Below are positions 34,790 to 47,499 of a DNA stretch of 64,000 nucleotides, piece after piece. The notes beneath the pieces were generated by a model. The model was not told where the DNA came from and searched no databases. It was given only the letters and a program-made list of their open reading frames with translations. The number at the start of each line of letters is the position of its first letter. Position 1 is the stretch's first letter. Source of the DNA: Blumeriella jaapii (taxonomy: Eukaryota > Ascomycota > Leotiomycetes > Helotiales > Drepanopezizaceae); assembly GCA_009599575.1 (NCBI GenBank), contig VWND01000016.1:434001-498000 (forward strand), in the 5' to 3' direction. The position numbers were made by a program, and so were the translations under genes.

Positions 34790-36550
34790 TTAATCGAGCT
34801 TTTCGATAAAATTTCGAAAATCTCGTAAATTAAAAAATTTGACGAAACTTTCTTGTTTTTATCGAATCAGATTTTTAGTAAAACCGTTTGCGTATATTTT
34901 ATTTATTAAAAAGTATATGATTTTAAACTTTTTATTTTAATATTTTTAGCGAATTTATATATTGTTTATATTAACGTAGCGAAGCTTCGTAAAAATTCTT
35001 TTTTTGTTTTTTACGATTAATTTAATCGTTTGTTAATTATCGTAATATACGTTTTATTTAAAAATAATATCGAGTCGAAGCTTTTTAAAAAAACGTTAAA
35101 ATGTTATTATTTTTTTTACGATCGTTATATAAGCAAATAGTTCCGTTTTAATAAAAAAAATAATAATTATATTTTATCGTACAGCTTTTTACAAAATAGC
35201 ATTTTCGAAAAAAAAAAAAATATAATTTCAAAAAGATTTTCGAATTTTTAAATCGTCGGCGAAAAAAGCGTCGGTGAAAATTATTAATTAGTTTTTTCGC
35301 TTTTTTCGATTGTAAACAATTTTTAGAAATTTCGTTTTATAAAAATATCGAAGCGTTTAATTAGCTGTTTCGAAATATTAAAAACTTAAGTTGGTAAAAA
35401 AATAAAAAAGCTGAAAGGCTGCGAAAGCTACGTCGGGTCGAAGCATAATAGCCGTATACAAAATTAAACCGACTTTTTTTAAATACTTTTTAATTTGCAA
35501 AAACGTGGTTACGCTTGGGTTTTTAACAAATTCGCAGATTGGAAAAAACGTATTTGAAAAGCGCTTTTTGTATATATTAAACTTCGTAGCGATTTTTTCG
35601 ATATACGAATCGTAAAACAAAAAGATTTCTTTTTTTTATTTGTTTCGTAAAATACGAATTCCGAAAAAATAGTCCAGATTTTTTATATTTGTAAGCTCGT
35701 AAGCTTTTTTTAGATCGAAAATGATTTCGTCGGCTTTTAACGAATAAAAGGCGTGGTATAAAACTTAAATATCGTCGACGTAAAACGCTACGTATACGCT
35801 TCGCATTTCGTTAGCGAATATACAAAGCTTTTCGCTTATTAATTCGAGCTTTAGTTTTTTTAAAGTATTAGCAAATTCGCCGTATTATAAAACTAAAAAA
35901 TCTTTTAATTTATATAAAGCTCGGTTTAACTATATTATTATATTTAATTATTTGAATTTATTAAATAAATAATACGTAATTAGCTTATTTTTGAAATTTC
36001 GTTTTGCATTAACAAATGTATTAATTATATCGAATTACTTGATTTTCAGATCGAAATAAGTCGCTAGCGTTATAATTGTTCGAAAAAAACGGGCTGCGAA
36101 TATAGCTGCGTATATAAAAAAGATTAAAGCTTCGTTTTGAAAATCTTTTTTTACGACTAGTTTCGATTTGTACCGTTGCAATTCGCTTGAGCTGTTTGTT
36201 TTGTATATAAAAACCTATTTAAATAAAATAAGCTTTATGGTTTTATTTTTTTTAATAATTTTTTAGTATTTTTTGATTTTTAAGTTTTTAATTTCGGTTT
36301 TTGCTTTTTTTCTGAATTGCTTTTTTATTTGGTGGTTTTTCAATTTGTTTTAGTTTTTTAAAATTTTCGGTAAATTATTCCGATATTATTTTTAATCGGA
36401 AAATTAAATATTTTTTACCGATTTTTTTTTTATCGAAGCCGCTATTATTGCGTAAACAGCCTGAAAATCTTTTTTATTTATTTGAATCGGCTCGTTTGTT
36501 TAAAACGTATAAACGAATTCGTCGATTTGTTATTTAATGAATAAAGCTAT
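34790..36550 (-). pseudogene. Element H reverse transcriptase and RNase H, pseudogene
   Basis: The - strand near 35770-35800 reads YVAFYVDDI, the copia RT active site, with both Asp kept. The open piece 35378-35620 contains IKKYLKKVGLILYTAIMLRP and DVAFAAFQLFYF, the copia block after the palm. RNase H is legible to about 34790 (QTIKLIV, YFLINKIYANGFTKNL, FVKFFNLRDFRNFIEKLD and a stop). TAA stops elsewhere. Confidence 0.88.
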
Positions 36551-38950
36551 TAATTAAAAAATTTCGCATACCGTGGCGTATATTTCCGGTTTATCCGATT
36601 AATATAAAATAAAATTTGTACGATTTCGTTTGGCAGTTTTTAAAATCAGCTGCTTTTTATCGTTTATCGGAAATTTCGATTTATTTTTTTTATTTTTTTT
36701 AAATAGTGTTTTTTTTTTAATAATCAGCTTTAAAAAAGCTTTCAAAAGCAAACGTTTAAATGGCTGCTTTATTCTAAATCGATTTAGCGCTTAATTTACC
36801 GGGCGATAGCTTTTAATTATAATTTAAAAGGTTGAATTGCGCGCTTTCTCGTATAAAACCATTTTTATATCCGCGCCGAAAGATTTTCTAAAGCTTTGCT
36901 TTGTTTTATTTTATTTTGTAATAATAAGTTTTGCTAGTCTGTTACTTTTTTTTGGATTTTTATAACTTTTTAACGTTTTTATTACGTCGGTCAAAATATT
37001 TCGAATATGTTTTGCATATTTCCGATTAATAATTAATTTTGAAAATTAAAATTAGTCGGTAATAACTTTATCGAAAAAGCTTTTATAAAAGATTATTATC
37101 TCCGAGTTCTAGACGTTTAAATCGATCGTAAAAAAAGGCTCGATTATTTCGATTTTTATTAAATTTTTTATTTCCGAAAATTTGGCCTTATCTTTTGGAA
37201 TATTTAAATCTATTAGTATTAAAATATTTTTCTTTTTTATCGTAAGCTTTAAAGGTTCATTAAGAAAGCTTGAAATCGGTCCTGGTCCTGATAGCGGCTC
37301 CGATAAAAAAAAACTTTTATTTCCTTTTGTAAAATCTGAAAGTTGTTCGTTTTATAATAATAGCTTTTTTTTTGTATTATTCCCTTTTTAGCATATCGAA
37401 TTTTGCTAGTTTGCGCCGCTATTAAAACCGTCCGCTAATATTTAATATTTAACGTTTTAAGCTTTTTCGTTTTCCGCGTTTTCGATAAACTCTACGATTT
37501 TCTGAAACTTTAATTTAGTTATAGAATTTGAATTTTTCAGCTTTCGAAAAGTAAAATTTAAACTCGTTAAATATTACGTTTCGGCTCGTAATTATACGTA
37601 TTAGCTGAAGCATTTAAATTTTGTAAATATTAAAAGCGTTATATTTAATTAAATATCCGATATATTTTTTCGAAAAAACTTTAAATTCTTTTTTATGTTT
37701 TATAACTTTTCGATTTTTTATTATTAGGTACGTACGAGCTTTGTACGCATAAATTTTGCTTCAGTTTGGTCTGAAATCGGCCGTACGCGCTTTTATAATA
37801 GCAGGGTCGTAATATCGGAAATATTGCTTAAATCAATTGTGTAAAATTTTATTTGAAAATTTAAATTGTTTTTTCGCAAGCGGCGATATATTATACAAAT
37901 GCGCTGCTGTTTTTATCGTTTCGGGCCAAAAGGAAATTAAAAAATCCGTTTTAATTTTTATTTTTATCGAACGTTTAATTACTTTTCTTTTTATTCGTTC
38001 GATCGAGTTATTTGATTAATACACGTAAAATGAAATTAATTCCAAATCGATACTTTCGCGCTTCGCTTATTTTTAATATTTCGAAATAATGTTTTTTTGT
38101 TTTGAAATTACCGACGATTCGTTATTTTATCGAATTTTACAAATGGGAAGATTGTATTAGCGTTTTATTTATGCGTCGAACGTTTGAAAACGATTTAAAA
38201 CGATTTTTATATTTTTCGTTTTAATAGCGAAAGCTTAAATTTTTTTATTATATTCGTTTTTTATTAGAAATATCTACGTTAAGCCGTTATAAGTTTTTTT
38301 ACGATTTTTAAAATAGTCGTAAAAATCTTAGCCGATGCGAAAAAAAAACCTGAAAAACTTGTTTTTTAATATTGTTTTTAAAATCATCTGCTTTAAATAC
38401 GTAATAGCATATTTTTCGCATTTTATTTTAATTAAGCTTTTGATTTTTATTTTACGAGTGTTTTCGACCAGCTTTTCGAACGCGTTTTTATTTAAATAGT
38501 CCGAACGAAAATGTTATAAACGCGTATCGTTATTTCGATCGTATATAAACACGCTGCTTTTTTTAAATTTATAGCGCGTACGACGTTTCGAAATTATATA
38601 AATTATTAGGCCGGGCGAATTACGTTTTAAAAAATTCAAATTATTACGTAAAAAATGCGAATAAAAAAAGCAATTGATTTTAATATATTTAAATACATAA
38701 AAATCGGCGATCGTTTAATATTAACGTTTTAAAATAAAGCTTTCAAAACTTTTAAAACGAAAAGTATTATTTGACCTTTGGAATTAATAATTTTTTTTAG
38801 CTAAAAAACTAGCGGAAATAATATTAGTAATAAAGTTTGAAACGAACGCTATATTATTAAAAATTATATTTTAAAACTTTTTATTTTTTTTGCGAAAAGC
38901 CTTTTTTATTAAACGACTTTTTTTCTCGACGATTAAAAGACTTTGTATAT
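36551..38950 (-). pseudogene. Element H integrase region, pseudogene
   Basis: Assigned by position, since copia order places integrase between gag and RT. The translation is heavily eroded and I could not pick out the full HHCC or DDE residues, so limits are approximate. Confidence 0.5.
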
Positions 38951-40780
38951 TTGTATAAACGCTGTTGATAAAACTATCAATTTTTTTATAGAATCTTTTA
39001 ATAAAAAGGTTTTTGTCGTTTATTAAATAAGTTTTAGAACAATTGTTAAAAAAAGTATTTTTGTTTAAAAAATAATACTAATCAGGTTTTAGAATTAAAA
39101 CGTTAATTTCGAAATGCTTTTTGATCGTATCAAAATAAAAAAAATAAAAAGTTGCGATAAAAAACTTTTTTTAATCGTTTTTAAAAGTTGACTTTGGAAT
39201 TTGTTTTGGCTTAATTATTAAAACTTTAAGGATTTTGTTAATTGCGACCATTTGAATATTTTTTTTATTTAAAGCTTTTAAAGCTTTTTTATAATTGGAA
39301 AACAGCTTTTTTCGTATTTCAGCGATTTTTTATCTATTTGAAAAATTGAAAAAAGTCTTTTTTTTACGACGATTATTTATTGCGTACAAAAGCTTTTTAT
39401 AATCGGTTAGAAGATAAAAATAGCGCTTTTTAGAAGTGTCGCATAAGCAGTCATATCTTTTTTCTTTTTTTTTTGTTTTTTCCTTTTTTTCTTTTACGAT
39501 TTTTCGAAATATCGTTGTTTTTAAAATCGAAAAGAAAAGTGGCGAAAACTCCGACTTTTCGGCCTGAATTATCGAATCTTCGATTGTTTTTAAAAAAAAA
39601 AATTATAAAGCTTAGTTCGATTGAAATCTTTTTTATAAAAAGGCCGGCAAATTCGTTTTTCAAATACTTAGTCTTTTTGCCGTTCGCTTATTATAAATTA
39701 ATATATACGGCGATTGCGTCGAGAAAATCGGTGGCAGCGTGGCGGCTATTTATATTAGAAATTTTGTATTCGACAGCTGCTTTGTAAACGGTCTGCTATT
39801 TTTTTACTTATTCGGTCATATTTACTTTTCCGCTGTACGCTTTACGAAAAGTGTTTTTATAATTAAATTTAACGGAGCTAATTACGAAAAAATATACAAA
39901 AGCAATATCTTTTTTTAAAATACGAACGAATGCTTAAAATAATCTTTGCTTTTTTTTATAATATAAATTCTTGACTTTTCGCACACTTTTATTTATTAAC
40001 GAATTTTTCTGCAAATTAATATAAAAAATAACGTACGCTTTTTTATTATTAATAACGTTAATCTTCGATTAAGCAATTGCAAAGTTTATTAAATTGGTTT
40101 TTATAATTGAAAAAACTTAGTCGAGCAACTTTTAATAAGTAATAACGTATTCTTGCCACTTTTTAAGCTTTTTTAAATGGTTTTTGAAAAAATAATCGAT
40201 TTTATTTTTCAAATCGTCGAAAATCAGATTGGCTGATCGAAGCTTATCGGAAAAATTATCAATCGTAACGGCGGCCTTTTCTGCTTCGGTTATGCCGTTG
40301 TATTCGGCGCACTTTTTATCGTAGTTTACTTAGCGCTTTTTGTTCTTCTGATCGATAAACTGATATAAAAACTGCTTTTATAATCGTTTATTAATAAAAA
40401 AGCGAAATAAAAAGTCAGGATCGGTATATTCGAAAGAAAAAATCCCTGATCGGTGAAATTTATACGCTTTTAATCAAAAGATTTACGATTTTAAATCGTA
40501 AAAGAAATTTTTTTTTTTCGTAAAAACCGATATATTATTTTCGTTGTAAAAAGTCGATTAATTAAATTGAAAAAAATAGAAAAATAAAAACGAGATTTGT
40601 AAATTAAAAAAATCGAAGAATTAATGCTTTCCGCATTTTTAATAGTTTTTTATCGATTCGTAGCCTTTTGCTAAATAAAGAAAATTCTGCAAAATATAAC
40701 CTTTTACGAATTTTTTTTAATAATTCGAATAAATTGACCGGTAAAAGTTTTTAACGAGTCTTTTAGCGTATGCATTGCAA
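38951..40780 (-). pseudogene. Element H gag region, pseudogene
   Basis: Positioned after the 5' LTR. A possible single zinc knuckle lies near 39400-39450 on the - strand (DCLCDTSKKR, then YLLTDYKK, with His and Cys positions changed). Lys/Arg-rich stretch at 39451-39520. Limits approximate; the open + strand frame 39473-39787 is a shadow. Confidence 0.5.
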
Positions 40781-40815
40781 AAAAAAGCTTATTAATTGGC
40801 TCCGAAGCTTATAAC

Positions 40816-41117
40816 TGTTATGCATAGCCGAATAATCGGTAGAAACTTTTACCGAAGATTGGGACGAATAAATTGTATGCAATAAAATGTTACTTGTATT
40901 GTTTTAAGTCTGATTAACGAACTTTCCGCAGAAAACGAAAGGTTCGGGCTCGCTTAGTTAATCGCTCGGAAAAACTAGTTTTCGAAAAGGCTCGTTATCA
41001 CGTGACTACGAGCCTTTCCGAGCTCCAGAAACATTTAACTACTGAAAGCGTACAGAAAGAATGAATCTGGAACAAAAGAAATGAAAAGAAATAAAGGAAT
41101 GTAAATATAGCGCAACA
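40816..41117 (-). repeat. 5' LTR of element H (right copy)
   Basis: TGTTATGC to GCGCAACA. The inner (left) end is mutated and the outer (right) end intact, opposite to the left copy. Confidence 0.92.
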
Positions 41118-41122
41118 CAAAT

Positions 41123-42515
41123 CTTTACCGCTTATTTCAGCGTTCGCAAAACTACGCAATTGCTTTCGGACCAATATTATTAACGAAATATAACAGCTTT
41201 CGTAAAACAATACTATCGCAATTGCTACGCTTATCGAAAGAATTTTGTTTTAAAAAATAAGCGCCCCGGCTTTTTTTAGCCTTTTTTTGTTTTTAACCAT
41301 TTTTAAAAGCACGTTATAATAGATTTTTGCAATTTTAACAAAAACAAACACGGTTACGATAACGTATTCGTAATAATAAATCGCTTTTCCAAGCAAGCTA
41401 TTTCGATTTTTTGCTATAAAAATATCGACGCTCGAAGCTTCGCCAAATTATATATATTTTACGTATACAAATATTTTAGCTTTTTAAAAAGTATTATTAG
41501 CGATCGTAGCTTTTAGTATTAGTTTATTTTTTGATTTAAATTAAACAAAATACTCGATACGCAATTAAAACTTTCGATAGCCGCTTATTCCGAAACCGAT
41601 AATCAAACCGAAATTTACAACTAATATTTGCAAAAACGCTTTCGATCCTTCGTAAATTTTTATTAAAACGATTAAAACGAATTTTTTTTAATAATAAATT
41701 TCGCTTAAATAGTTTTTTTTTACGAAAGTCTAAATGGCCTTTCACTTTTCGAAGTTATATACGATTACACTTCTTATACCAATTGAAATTGAAAGCTCGA
41801 TACTTCCTTTTTTTTTAATTTTTTACATAAACTAAACGCAAACGAAGCTCGTGCGTACGCTCGCCGCTATTACAACGCCTGGAATCTCGCCAAATCGCAT
41901 TTTTAATAAGCCTACGACAAAATAAAAAGAAATACAAATAAATTTCGCCGCGCGATCGATTTTAACGTTGGCGATTACATATAGCTCGATATACGTTTAT
42001 TTCCGATTTTCCGATTTTTCCGCAAGCTCGATAATTTTATAAACGGCCTTTTTAAAATTATAACCAAAATTTTCGACAACGCTTTTAAGCTAAACCTTTT
42101 TAATATTATAAACGTATATTTAGTTTTTTACGCTAATAGACTGCGTAAAACAGTTAACGACGCGCTTTTAAATCAGATTAACTTAGCTTTTGAATTTATT
42201 AATATAATTAATAAGTTTAAATACGAAATCGAAAAATTAATCGCTTATCGAATGCAGCGGAAAACCTTTTAATACAAAGCTTTTTAAATAAGCTTAAATA
42301 AAAATCTTACGTGATATTCGGCGTTTAATTTTATATACGCTTTTTTAAAAGTGCGCGACTTTTATTTAGCGTATAAAAAGCTTCCCGGTTCTTCTGCAAA
42401 ACTTATAAACTGGCTGAAAGCGTATTCCGAAAATTTAAATTCGTACGATCATTTGGATAATAACGTACTAATAGATAAAAGCTCGAAAGCGCGCTTTTTT
42501 CGGACGGAGAAATAA
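41123..42515 (+). pseudogene. Element E integrase, C-terminal piece
   Basis: Continues element E after H, matching element A 4885-6279: zinc-finger end near 41150-41280, core, and chromodomain-like tail near 41990-42270. The - strand open frame at 41536-41745 is a shadow. The purine-rich tract GGACGGAGAAATAA precedes the 3' LTR. Confidence 0.82.
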
Positions 42516-42782
42516 TATAACGACTTATTCTTTTACTATCTTTCGTGTCACCTCAGCAACTACGTATAGCTGCAAGCTTTCTGATCTTTTGGTGAGTCTC
42601 CTATTAATTATGGAAATTATTTATATATATAAAGCACTTTCTTTTTAGCACTTTTGCTTTTTGCAGTTATTAATTCTAAATGAATATTTTTATTACAGAA
42701 CCAAAGGCTCGTTTCTTATACCATATGAACACGGCGACCAGTTGACTGATTTCCCAGCCCTTCGACTGATTAGATCGTTACA
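42516..42782 (+). repeat. 3' LTR of element E
   Basis: 267 bp, TATAACGA to TCGTTACA. Its outer end keeps CCCAGCCC and TTCGACTGATTAGATCG, whereas its inner start is mutated. Confidence 0.92.
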
Positions 42783-42787
42783 TATAT

Positions 42788-43187
42788 AATTTGGCGAAGC
42801 TTCGAGCGTCGATATTTTTATAATAAAAAATTAAAATAGCCTGTTTAAAAGAACGATTTATTATTACAAATACGTTTTCGTAACCGTATTTATTTTTATT
42901 AAAATTGCAAAAGTTTATTATAACGTGCTTTTAAAAATGGTTAAAAACAAAAAAACGCTGAAAAAAACCGGAGCGTTTAGTTTTTAAAACAAAACTTTTT
43001 CGATAAGCGTAGCAATTGCGATAATATTATTTTACGAAAACTGTTATATTTCGCTAATAATATTAATCCGAAAGCAATTGCGTAATTTTGCGAACGCTAA
43101 AATAAATGGTGGAAATTTGGTCGTGTATTTTTCGTACGAAAGCTAAACGAAAATAATCGACGTTTAAAACTATTAAACGATCGTAAT
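42788..43187 (-). pseudogene. Element D integrase, middle piece
   Basis: Resumes D in register after E (GGCGAAGCTTCGAGCG matches the reverse of 5197-5212). Cut at 43187 by F; the last five bases GTAAT are duplicated at 49173-49177. Confidence 0.82.
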
Positions 43188-43360
43188 TGTCAGGGGTGCG
43201 AACGAGCAGAAGGTTCGTGGATGAATTGCATTAACTACGAGGTTCTAAATTAGAAATGTCGCGAAGTCTAAAATATAATATGTGCGGGCTCCGATATCAC
43301 GTAATAATAACGTGATTTTCGGACCACGTAATTAACGAACTAACGTTTTATTTTTTTATA
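43188..43360 (-). repeat. 3' LTR of element F (left copy)
   Basis: TGTCAGGGGTGCG to TTTTTTTATA. Outer end intact, inner end converted (GTCTCATCCCC in the partner reads GTTTTATTTTT here). Confidence 0.93.
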
Positions 43361-43699
43361 TATATTTTTTTTTTTTTTTTTTTTTTTTAAATTCTTTTGT
43401 CGTCGGAATTTATTTTTATAAATCGAGTTTCGTTCGCGAAGCGTTTTTGTAAACGAATACGAGGTTTAGCTAAAATAATAAAAAAAATAATAAAAAAAGC
43501 AAGCTTTTTTAATTTCGAAAGCAAAACAACTGATTTTTTTATAATAAAAAAGAAATTAATAACAGTTTTTTTGTGTTTAGTAACGGTTGTAAAAGCTTTT
43601 TTTAATAGTAAAAGTTCGTTTTCGTTATTTATCGATTTAGCACGTTTTCTGTTAGCAATTTTGGTTTTAGCCAGTTTTGCTTTAGTCGGATAAAGTTTT

Positions 43700-45250
43700 T
43701 AAAAAAAACGTATAGCGAATTTAATTATAAAATTATATACGTTAATAACGTTTTTTAATAATTTCTAAAATTAGTTTTCGGCGTTGTAGCCGCGCTATTA
43801 TATAAAATAAAAAAAGTTAAGGTTTTGTTTAAAATCGAAAATAGCGTTTATAATTTACAATAAGCTGCCGTCGGCGTCGATAAAAACAAATAGTAGGAAA
43901 AGGTTTTCCTGTTTTAAAAAAGGGTCGTTGTAAGCAGGTTTAAGCAAATTGATATAAAAAACGAAATATAATAGTTTTTGTTCGAAAAATAATTTTAATT
44001 TATAATTATAAAAGCTTAAAACTTCGGCGATTTTATACGGATCGTAAAATTTATTATCGAGCTTTTTAATTAGTTTAATAAAAATAATATTGCGCCTATT
44101 AAAAAACACGTTATTTTTTATTCGGTAAACAGAAGCTGGTTAGCGATATCGATTAAAATAATGTTTTTAATCGGCCAGCGTTAAAATCAGATTCGTACGT
44201 AAAAATAGTTTTATTATTTTTATTTTATCGGTAAAATCGTTTTTTTTTTCCGCGTTTGCTATTTGTAACGTGCGAAAAATCGAAGCTAGAATAAATTTGA
44301 ATAGAAAAAAGCTTAATCGGAAATAAAAGCTTTTGTTGGCGTAAAAAAAAAAAACTTCGGTAAAAGCGTTTATAACGTTTATTTGCTGCGAATTCGGCTA
44401 GAAAAAGCCAGTTTTTTTAGTTTTTTTAGGCGTATTCGACAAATTGTTTTAAGTAAAAAAGTAAATAAGCGTTTGCGTTTTCGGTTTGGCTATTTGTTTC
44501 GAAATAAAAGCTGATAAATAGCGTAATATTAGTTCCGAAACGGTGATTAATAGCTTTTTAGAATTGTAAAACGAATAAAAAGCTTCGGTCTGAAATTATA
44601 AAATCGGAAAAGCTATATAAGCGCCAAATATTTTTACAAAACAGCTTAGTTAAATTTAACGCTTTTATAACTGAATAACAGGTTATATAATATCGTTTTT
44701 TGGTAAAGCGATATATTATTATTGTAATCAAATTGTTTCGACTTTTGTGTTTTTTTACGAAAAAAAAATTTATAAAATCGATTAATATATAATTCCAACG
44801 GCGTAAAAAAATAAGCAAAGATTTAAGAAGTTTTTGGTAACGTTAACTAATGCTTATATTACGAAAACAGCCGTTGTAATTGCGTATAAATCTTTTGTAA
44901 TTTTTAGAAATTAATAGCTAATAATAATTTTTGCTAATAATTTCGTATAATTTGTTTTTTTCGAAATAGCTTGTTTTTATTAAATTATAAGTTATTTGCA
45001 AAAGCCAGGTGCGAATAGAAATATTTAAACTCGATATATTTAAAACGTATAATCGGTTTCGAAAAAACAATTTGTTATTGCGTATAAAATATTCGAAGAA
45101 TTATAAATTTTTTGATTTCGGAATACCTTTTGATTTGAGCATTTCTTTTTTAATAATAATTTATAATTTGTTAATAAAGTAATATTCGTTTAATAATCGT
45201 AAAAGTTTTTCGTCGTTTGCCTCGGGTATTTGTTTAAGCAAAATTGGAAA
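43700..45250 (-). pseudogene. Element F integrase pseudogene
   Basis: - strand open piece 44558-44818: WNYILIDFINFF, then KSRNNLITIIIYRFTKK, YYITCYS, NIWRLYSF, IISDRSFLFV. This is the Ty3 integrase core with the first (DFI) and second (SDR) catalytic Asp positions. The piece 43855-44109 carries the C-terminal KLDNKFYDPYKI and FYINLLKPAYNDP blocks. A chromodomain after it is likely by analogy but not readable. Confidence 0.85.
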
Positions 45251-46680
45251 AACGTTTAAAATTTCAGTTAAATAATGCTTTTTAAAAAAAACTTAATTTT
45301 AAAACTGGATTTTCTCGTTTGAAAAGTTTTGGAAAAAGTTTTAAAAACGTCGGGTTAAAAAATCAGGTTTGCTATTTTGTTTTTCAGATTTAAATATAAT
45401 TACGAAATTAAAATCAGCTAAAAACTCGCTTTAGCGTATTTAATATCGGTTGAATTGTTTAGTTATTATAAAATATTCCAAGTTTCGATAGTTTATAAAT
45501 ATACGAATTGAATAGACAGCTTTTTATAATTCGGCTCGTTAATTTTCGAAGCAACGTATAATAGCAAAAAGTTTTTTATTATAAATTTCGTAATTGCATT
45601 CGGCTAAATCGAACTTTTTTAATATAAACGCGATTAAATAAAACATTTTTATATTGTTTTTTTAAAAAAGGATTTTTAAAAAAACGTAATTAAAAGCGTC
45701 GGTTTTAACGAAAATCTTTTTATTAAAATTGAAATAAGATAATATAAATGCAATAATAAAAGCTGATTTAAAAAATTCGAAGGTTTTAATACAATTATTA
45801 TTAAAATTTTATTTAATGTTTTTTTTCGTCAGATTTACTAAAAAGATAACGATGCGAAAGAAATCTTTAATAAAACGTCGGTAGAAATTTGCAAAACCTA
45901 AAAACGCTTATACGTTTTTAACGTTGAAAAAAAGGTTTCAGCTAATAATAACTTTTAACTTTTTAAGATTTATTTTAATTTTAATAATAAAAATAATTAT
46001 TTTTAAATAAACGACTTTTTAAATTTTAAATTCGCATTTTTTTATATTTAATTGCAGGCCAGCGTCGGAAAAAGCTTAAAAAACGAAATTAACGTATTTT
46101 TTATATTTTTAAAAATCGTTTAAATAAATTAAAATATCGTTTATATAAGCTATATAAAAAATATCTAAATAAAATCGTAAAATATCGTTTATACGAAATT
46201 GAAAAATGGCAGAAGCGTTGCATAAACCGAAAAGCATAATCAACGATTCGAATAAACCGTATTTCGTATTAAACGTAATAAGTTATTTATAGTTTTTTTT
46301 TATTCGAATTTATTAAAAGCGGCAAAAACGTTAAGTTTAATATAGAATTTCGCTTTGTTTAGTCGAAAAAGTGTTTTTTAAATTAATAGCAAAAAATATC
46401 GGTTTTTAATTATTATAGCGTTAAAAGCTTTATAATCGACGCAAAAACGTAATCCGTTTTTTGGTTTTTTCGCAAATAAAACTGAAAAGGCGGCGAAAAA
46501 GAAGCTAGCTCGAATTCAGCTTTTTTCGAAGTTTTTTTTCGGAAATTTGCGTAAAACTTAAAGTTCGTTAATTAATATATTATATAAAAAACCGTATAAA
46601 AGTATTGCGCCAAAACGGAGTTTTATCGTATAATCAACGCTTTTTTTATAAAACGTAAGTTTATTAGTTTTAATAAAATC
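45251..46680 (-). pseudogene. Element F RT and RNase H pseudogene
   Basis: On the - strand near 46400-46500: [20 protein letters not shown], then AFNAI and NRYFLL, KAKFYIKLNV. RNase H follows to about 45300. The catalytic YLDD region near 46120-46160 is eroded. Confidence 0.82.
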
Positions 46681-47499
46681 GAAAGCGGCCAAATAATAAT
46701 AATAATATTAAAAAAGTTTTATTCGAAAGTCGATTGATAATTTGGTTTGAAAAGCTAAACGAATATTTTTCGAAAAGGTTTTAGCGAAGTAAAGTTTAAT
46801 TAATAAATATTATCGTTTAGCTTAAAAAAGCTTTTATCGTAACTGGTTTATTTTTGATAATGCAAAATTAAAATCGTTTTTGATTATAACGCCGAATTTT
46901 TATAAACGTTGGTCGATTTCGTATAATAAAGCTGAAAATACTTCGATTCCGAGCTGGAAAAATAAAATATTAAAAGCAGCAGCTTTTGTACGGCGAAAAA
47001 AAGCTGATTAAACGTTTAACTTATAAAAGTGGCGTTTTTGAATTAAATTTAAAATAGCTAATTAATAAAAGTTCTGAAATAAATAATTCGAACGGCAAAA
47101 ATTTAAATTAAAGCAAAAGATATTCGTAATTTAATTAATATGAAAATTATATATTTTAAGCCAAAATTTGCCTAGAATAAAATCGTATTTTTTTAATATT
47201 ATAATAAAAGCTGTAATTTGTTCGGTGTAACGAGCGATATTAATTTAAAAAAAGATTTAATAAATAACGTCGCCGTAAATAAAAAAACGTTTGTCAACCC
47301 CGGTAAGTTTACGTGGGTTAGTAAGTAAAACAAAAATTAATTCGTAGTATTATACGAAAGCATAATTAATAAAATTATCGGTAGCTTCGGAATCGTTTAA
47401 AAAATAAGTTTTAATATATATATTATTAGCAATTATAATATAAAGCAATATCAAATATAATTCCGGAACGCTATTTAAAGCAAATAATTCCAATTTATT

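Larger units (their letters stand above)
32905..41117 (-). mobile_element. Ty1/copia-type retrotransposon H
   Basis: 8213 bp, - strand; LTRs 32905-33206 and 40816-41117 (302 bp each); target duplication CAAAT at 32900-32904 and 41118-41122. It is the only copia element seen. The RT motif YVDDI and the copia RNase H end identify it. Pol ends near 34790, leaving about 1.6 kb before the 3' LTR that carries a coding-like accessory segment. Confidence 0.92.
21736..42782 (+). mobile_element. Family A retrotransposon E, containing elements G and H
   Basis: About 6.4 kb without inserts. LTRs 21736-22002 and 42516-42782; target duplication TATAT at 21731-21735 and 42783-42787. Internal pieces are 22003-26326, 32748-32904 and 41123-42515, interrupted by G (TSD AATAG) and H (TSD CAAAT). 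It is inserted in element D in the opposite orientation. No reading frame is intact. Confidence 0.93.

Noticed and set aside
39473..39787. 104-codon + strand frame in element H
   Set aside because: Complement of the Lys-rich gag region of H; Phe/Leu-rich translation typical of an antisense shadow.
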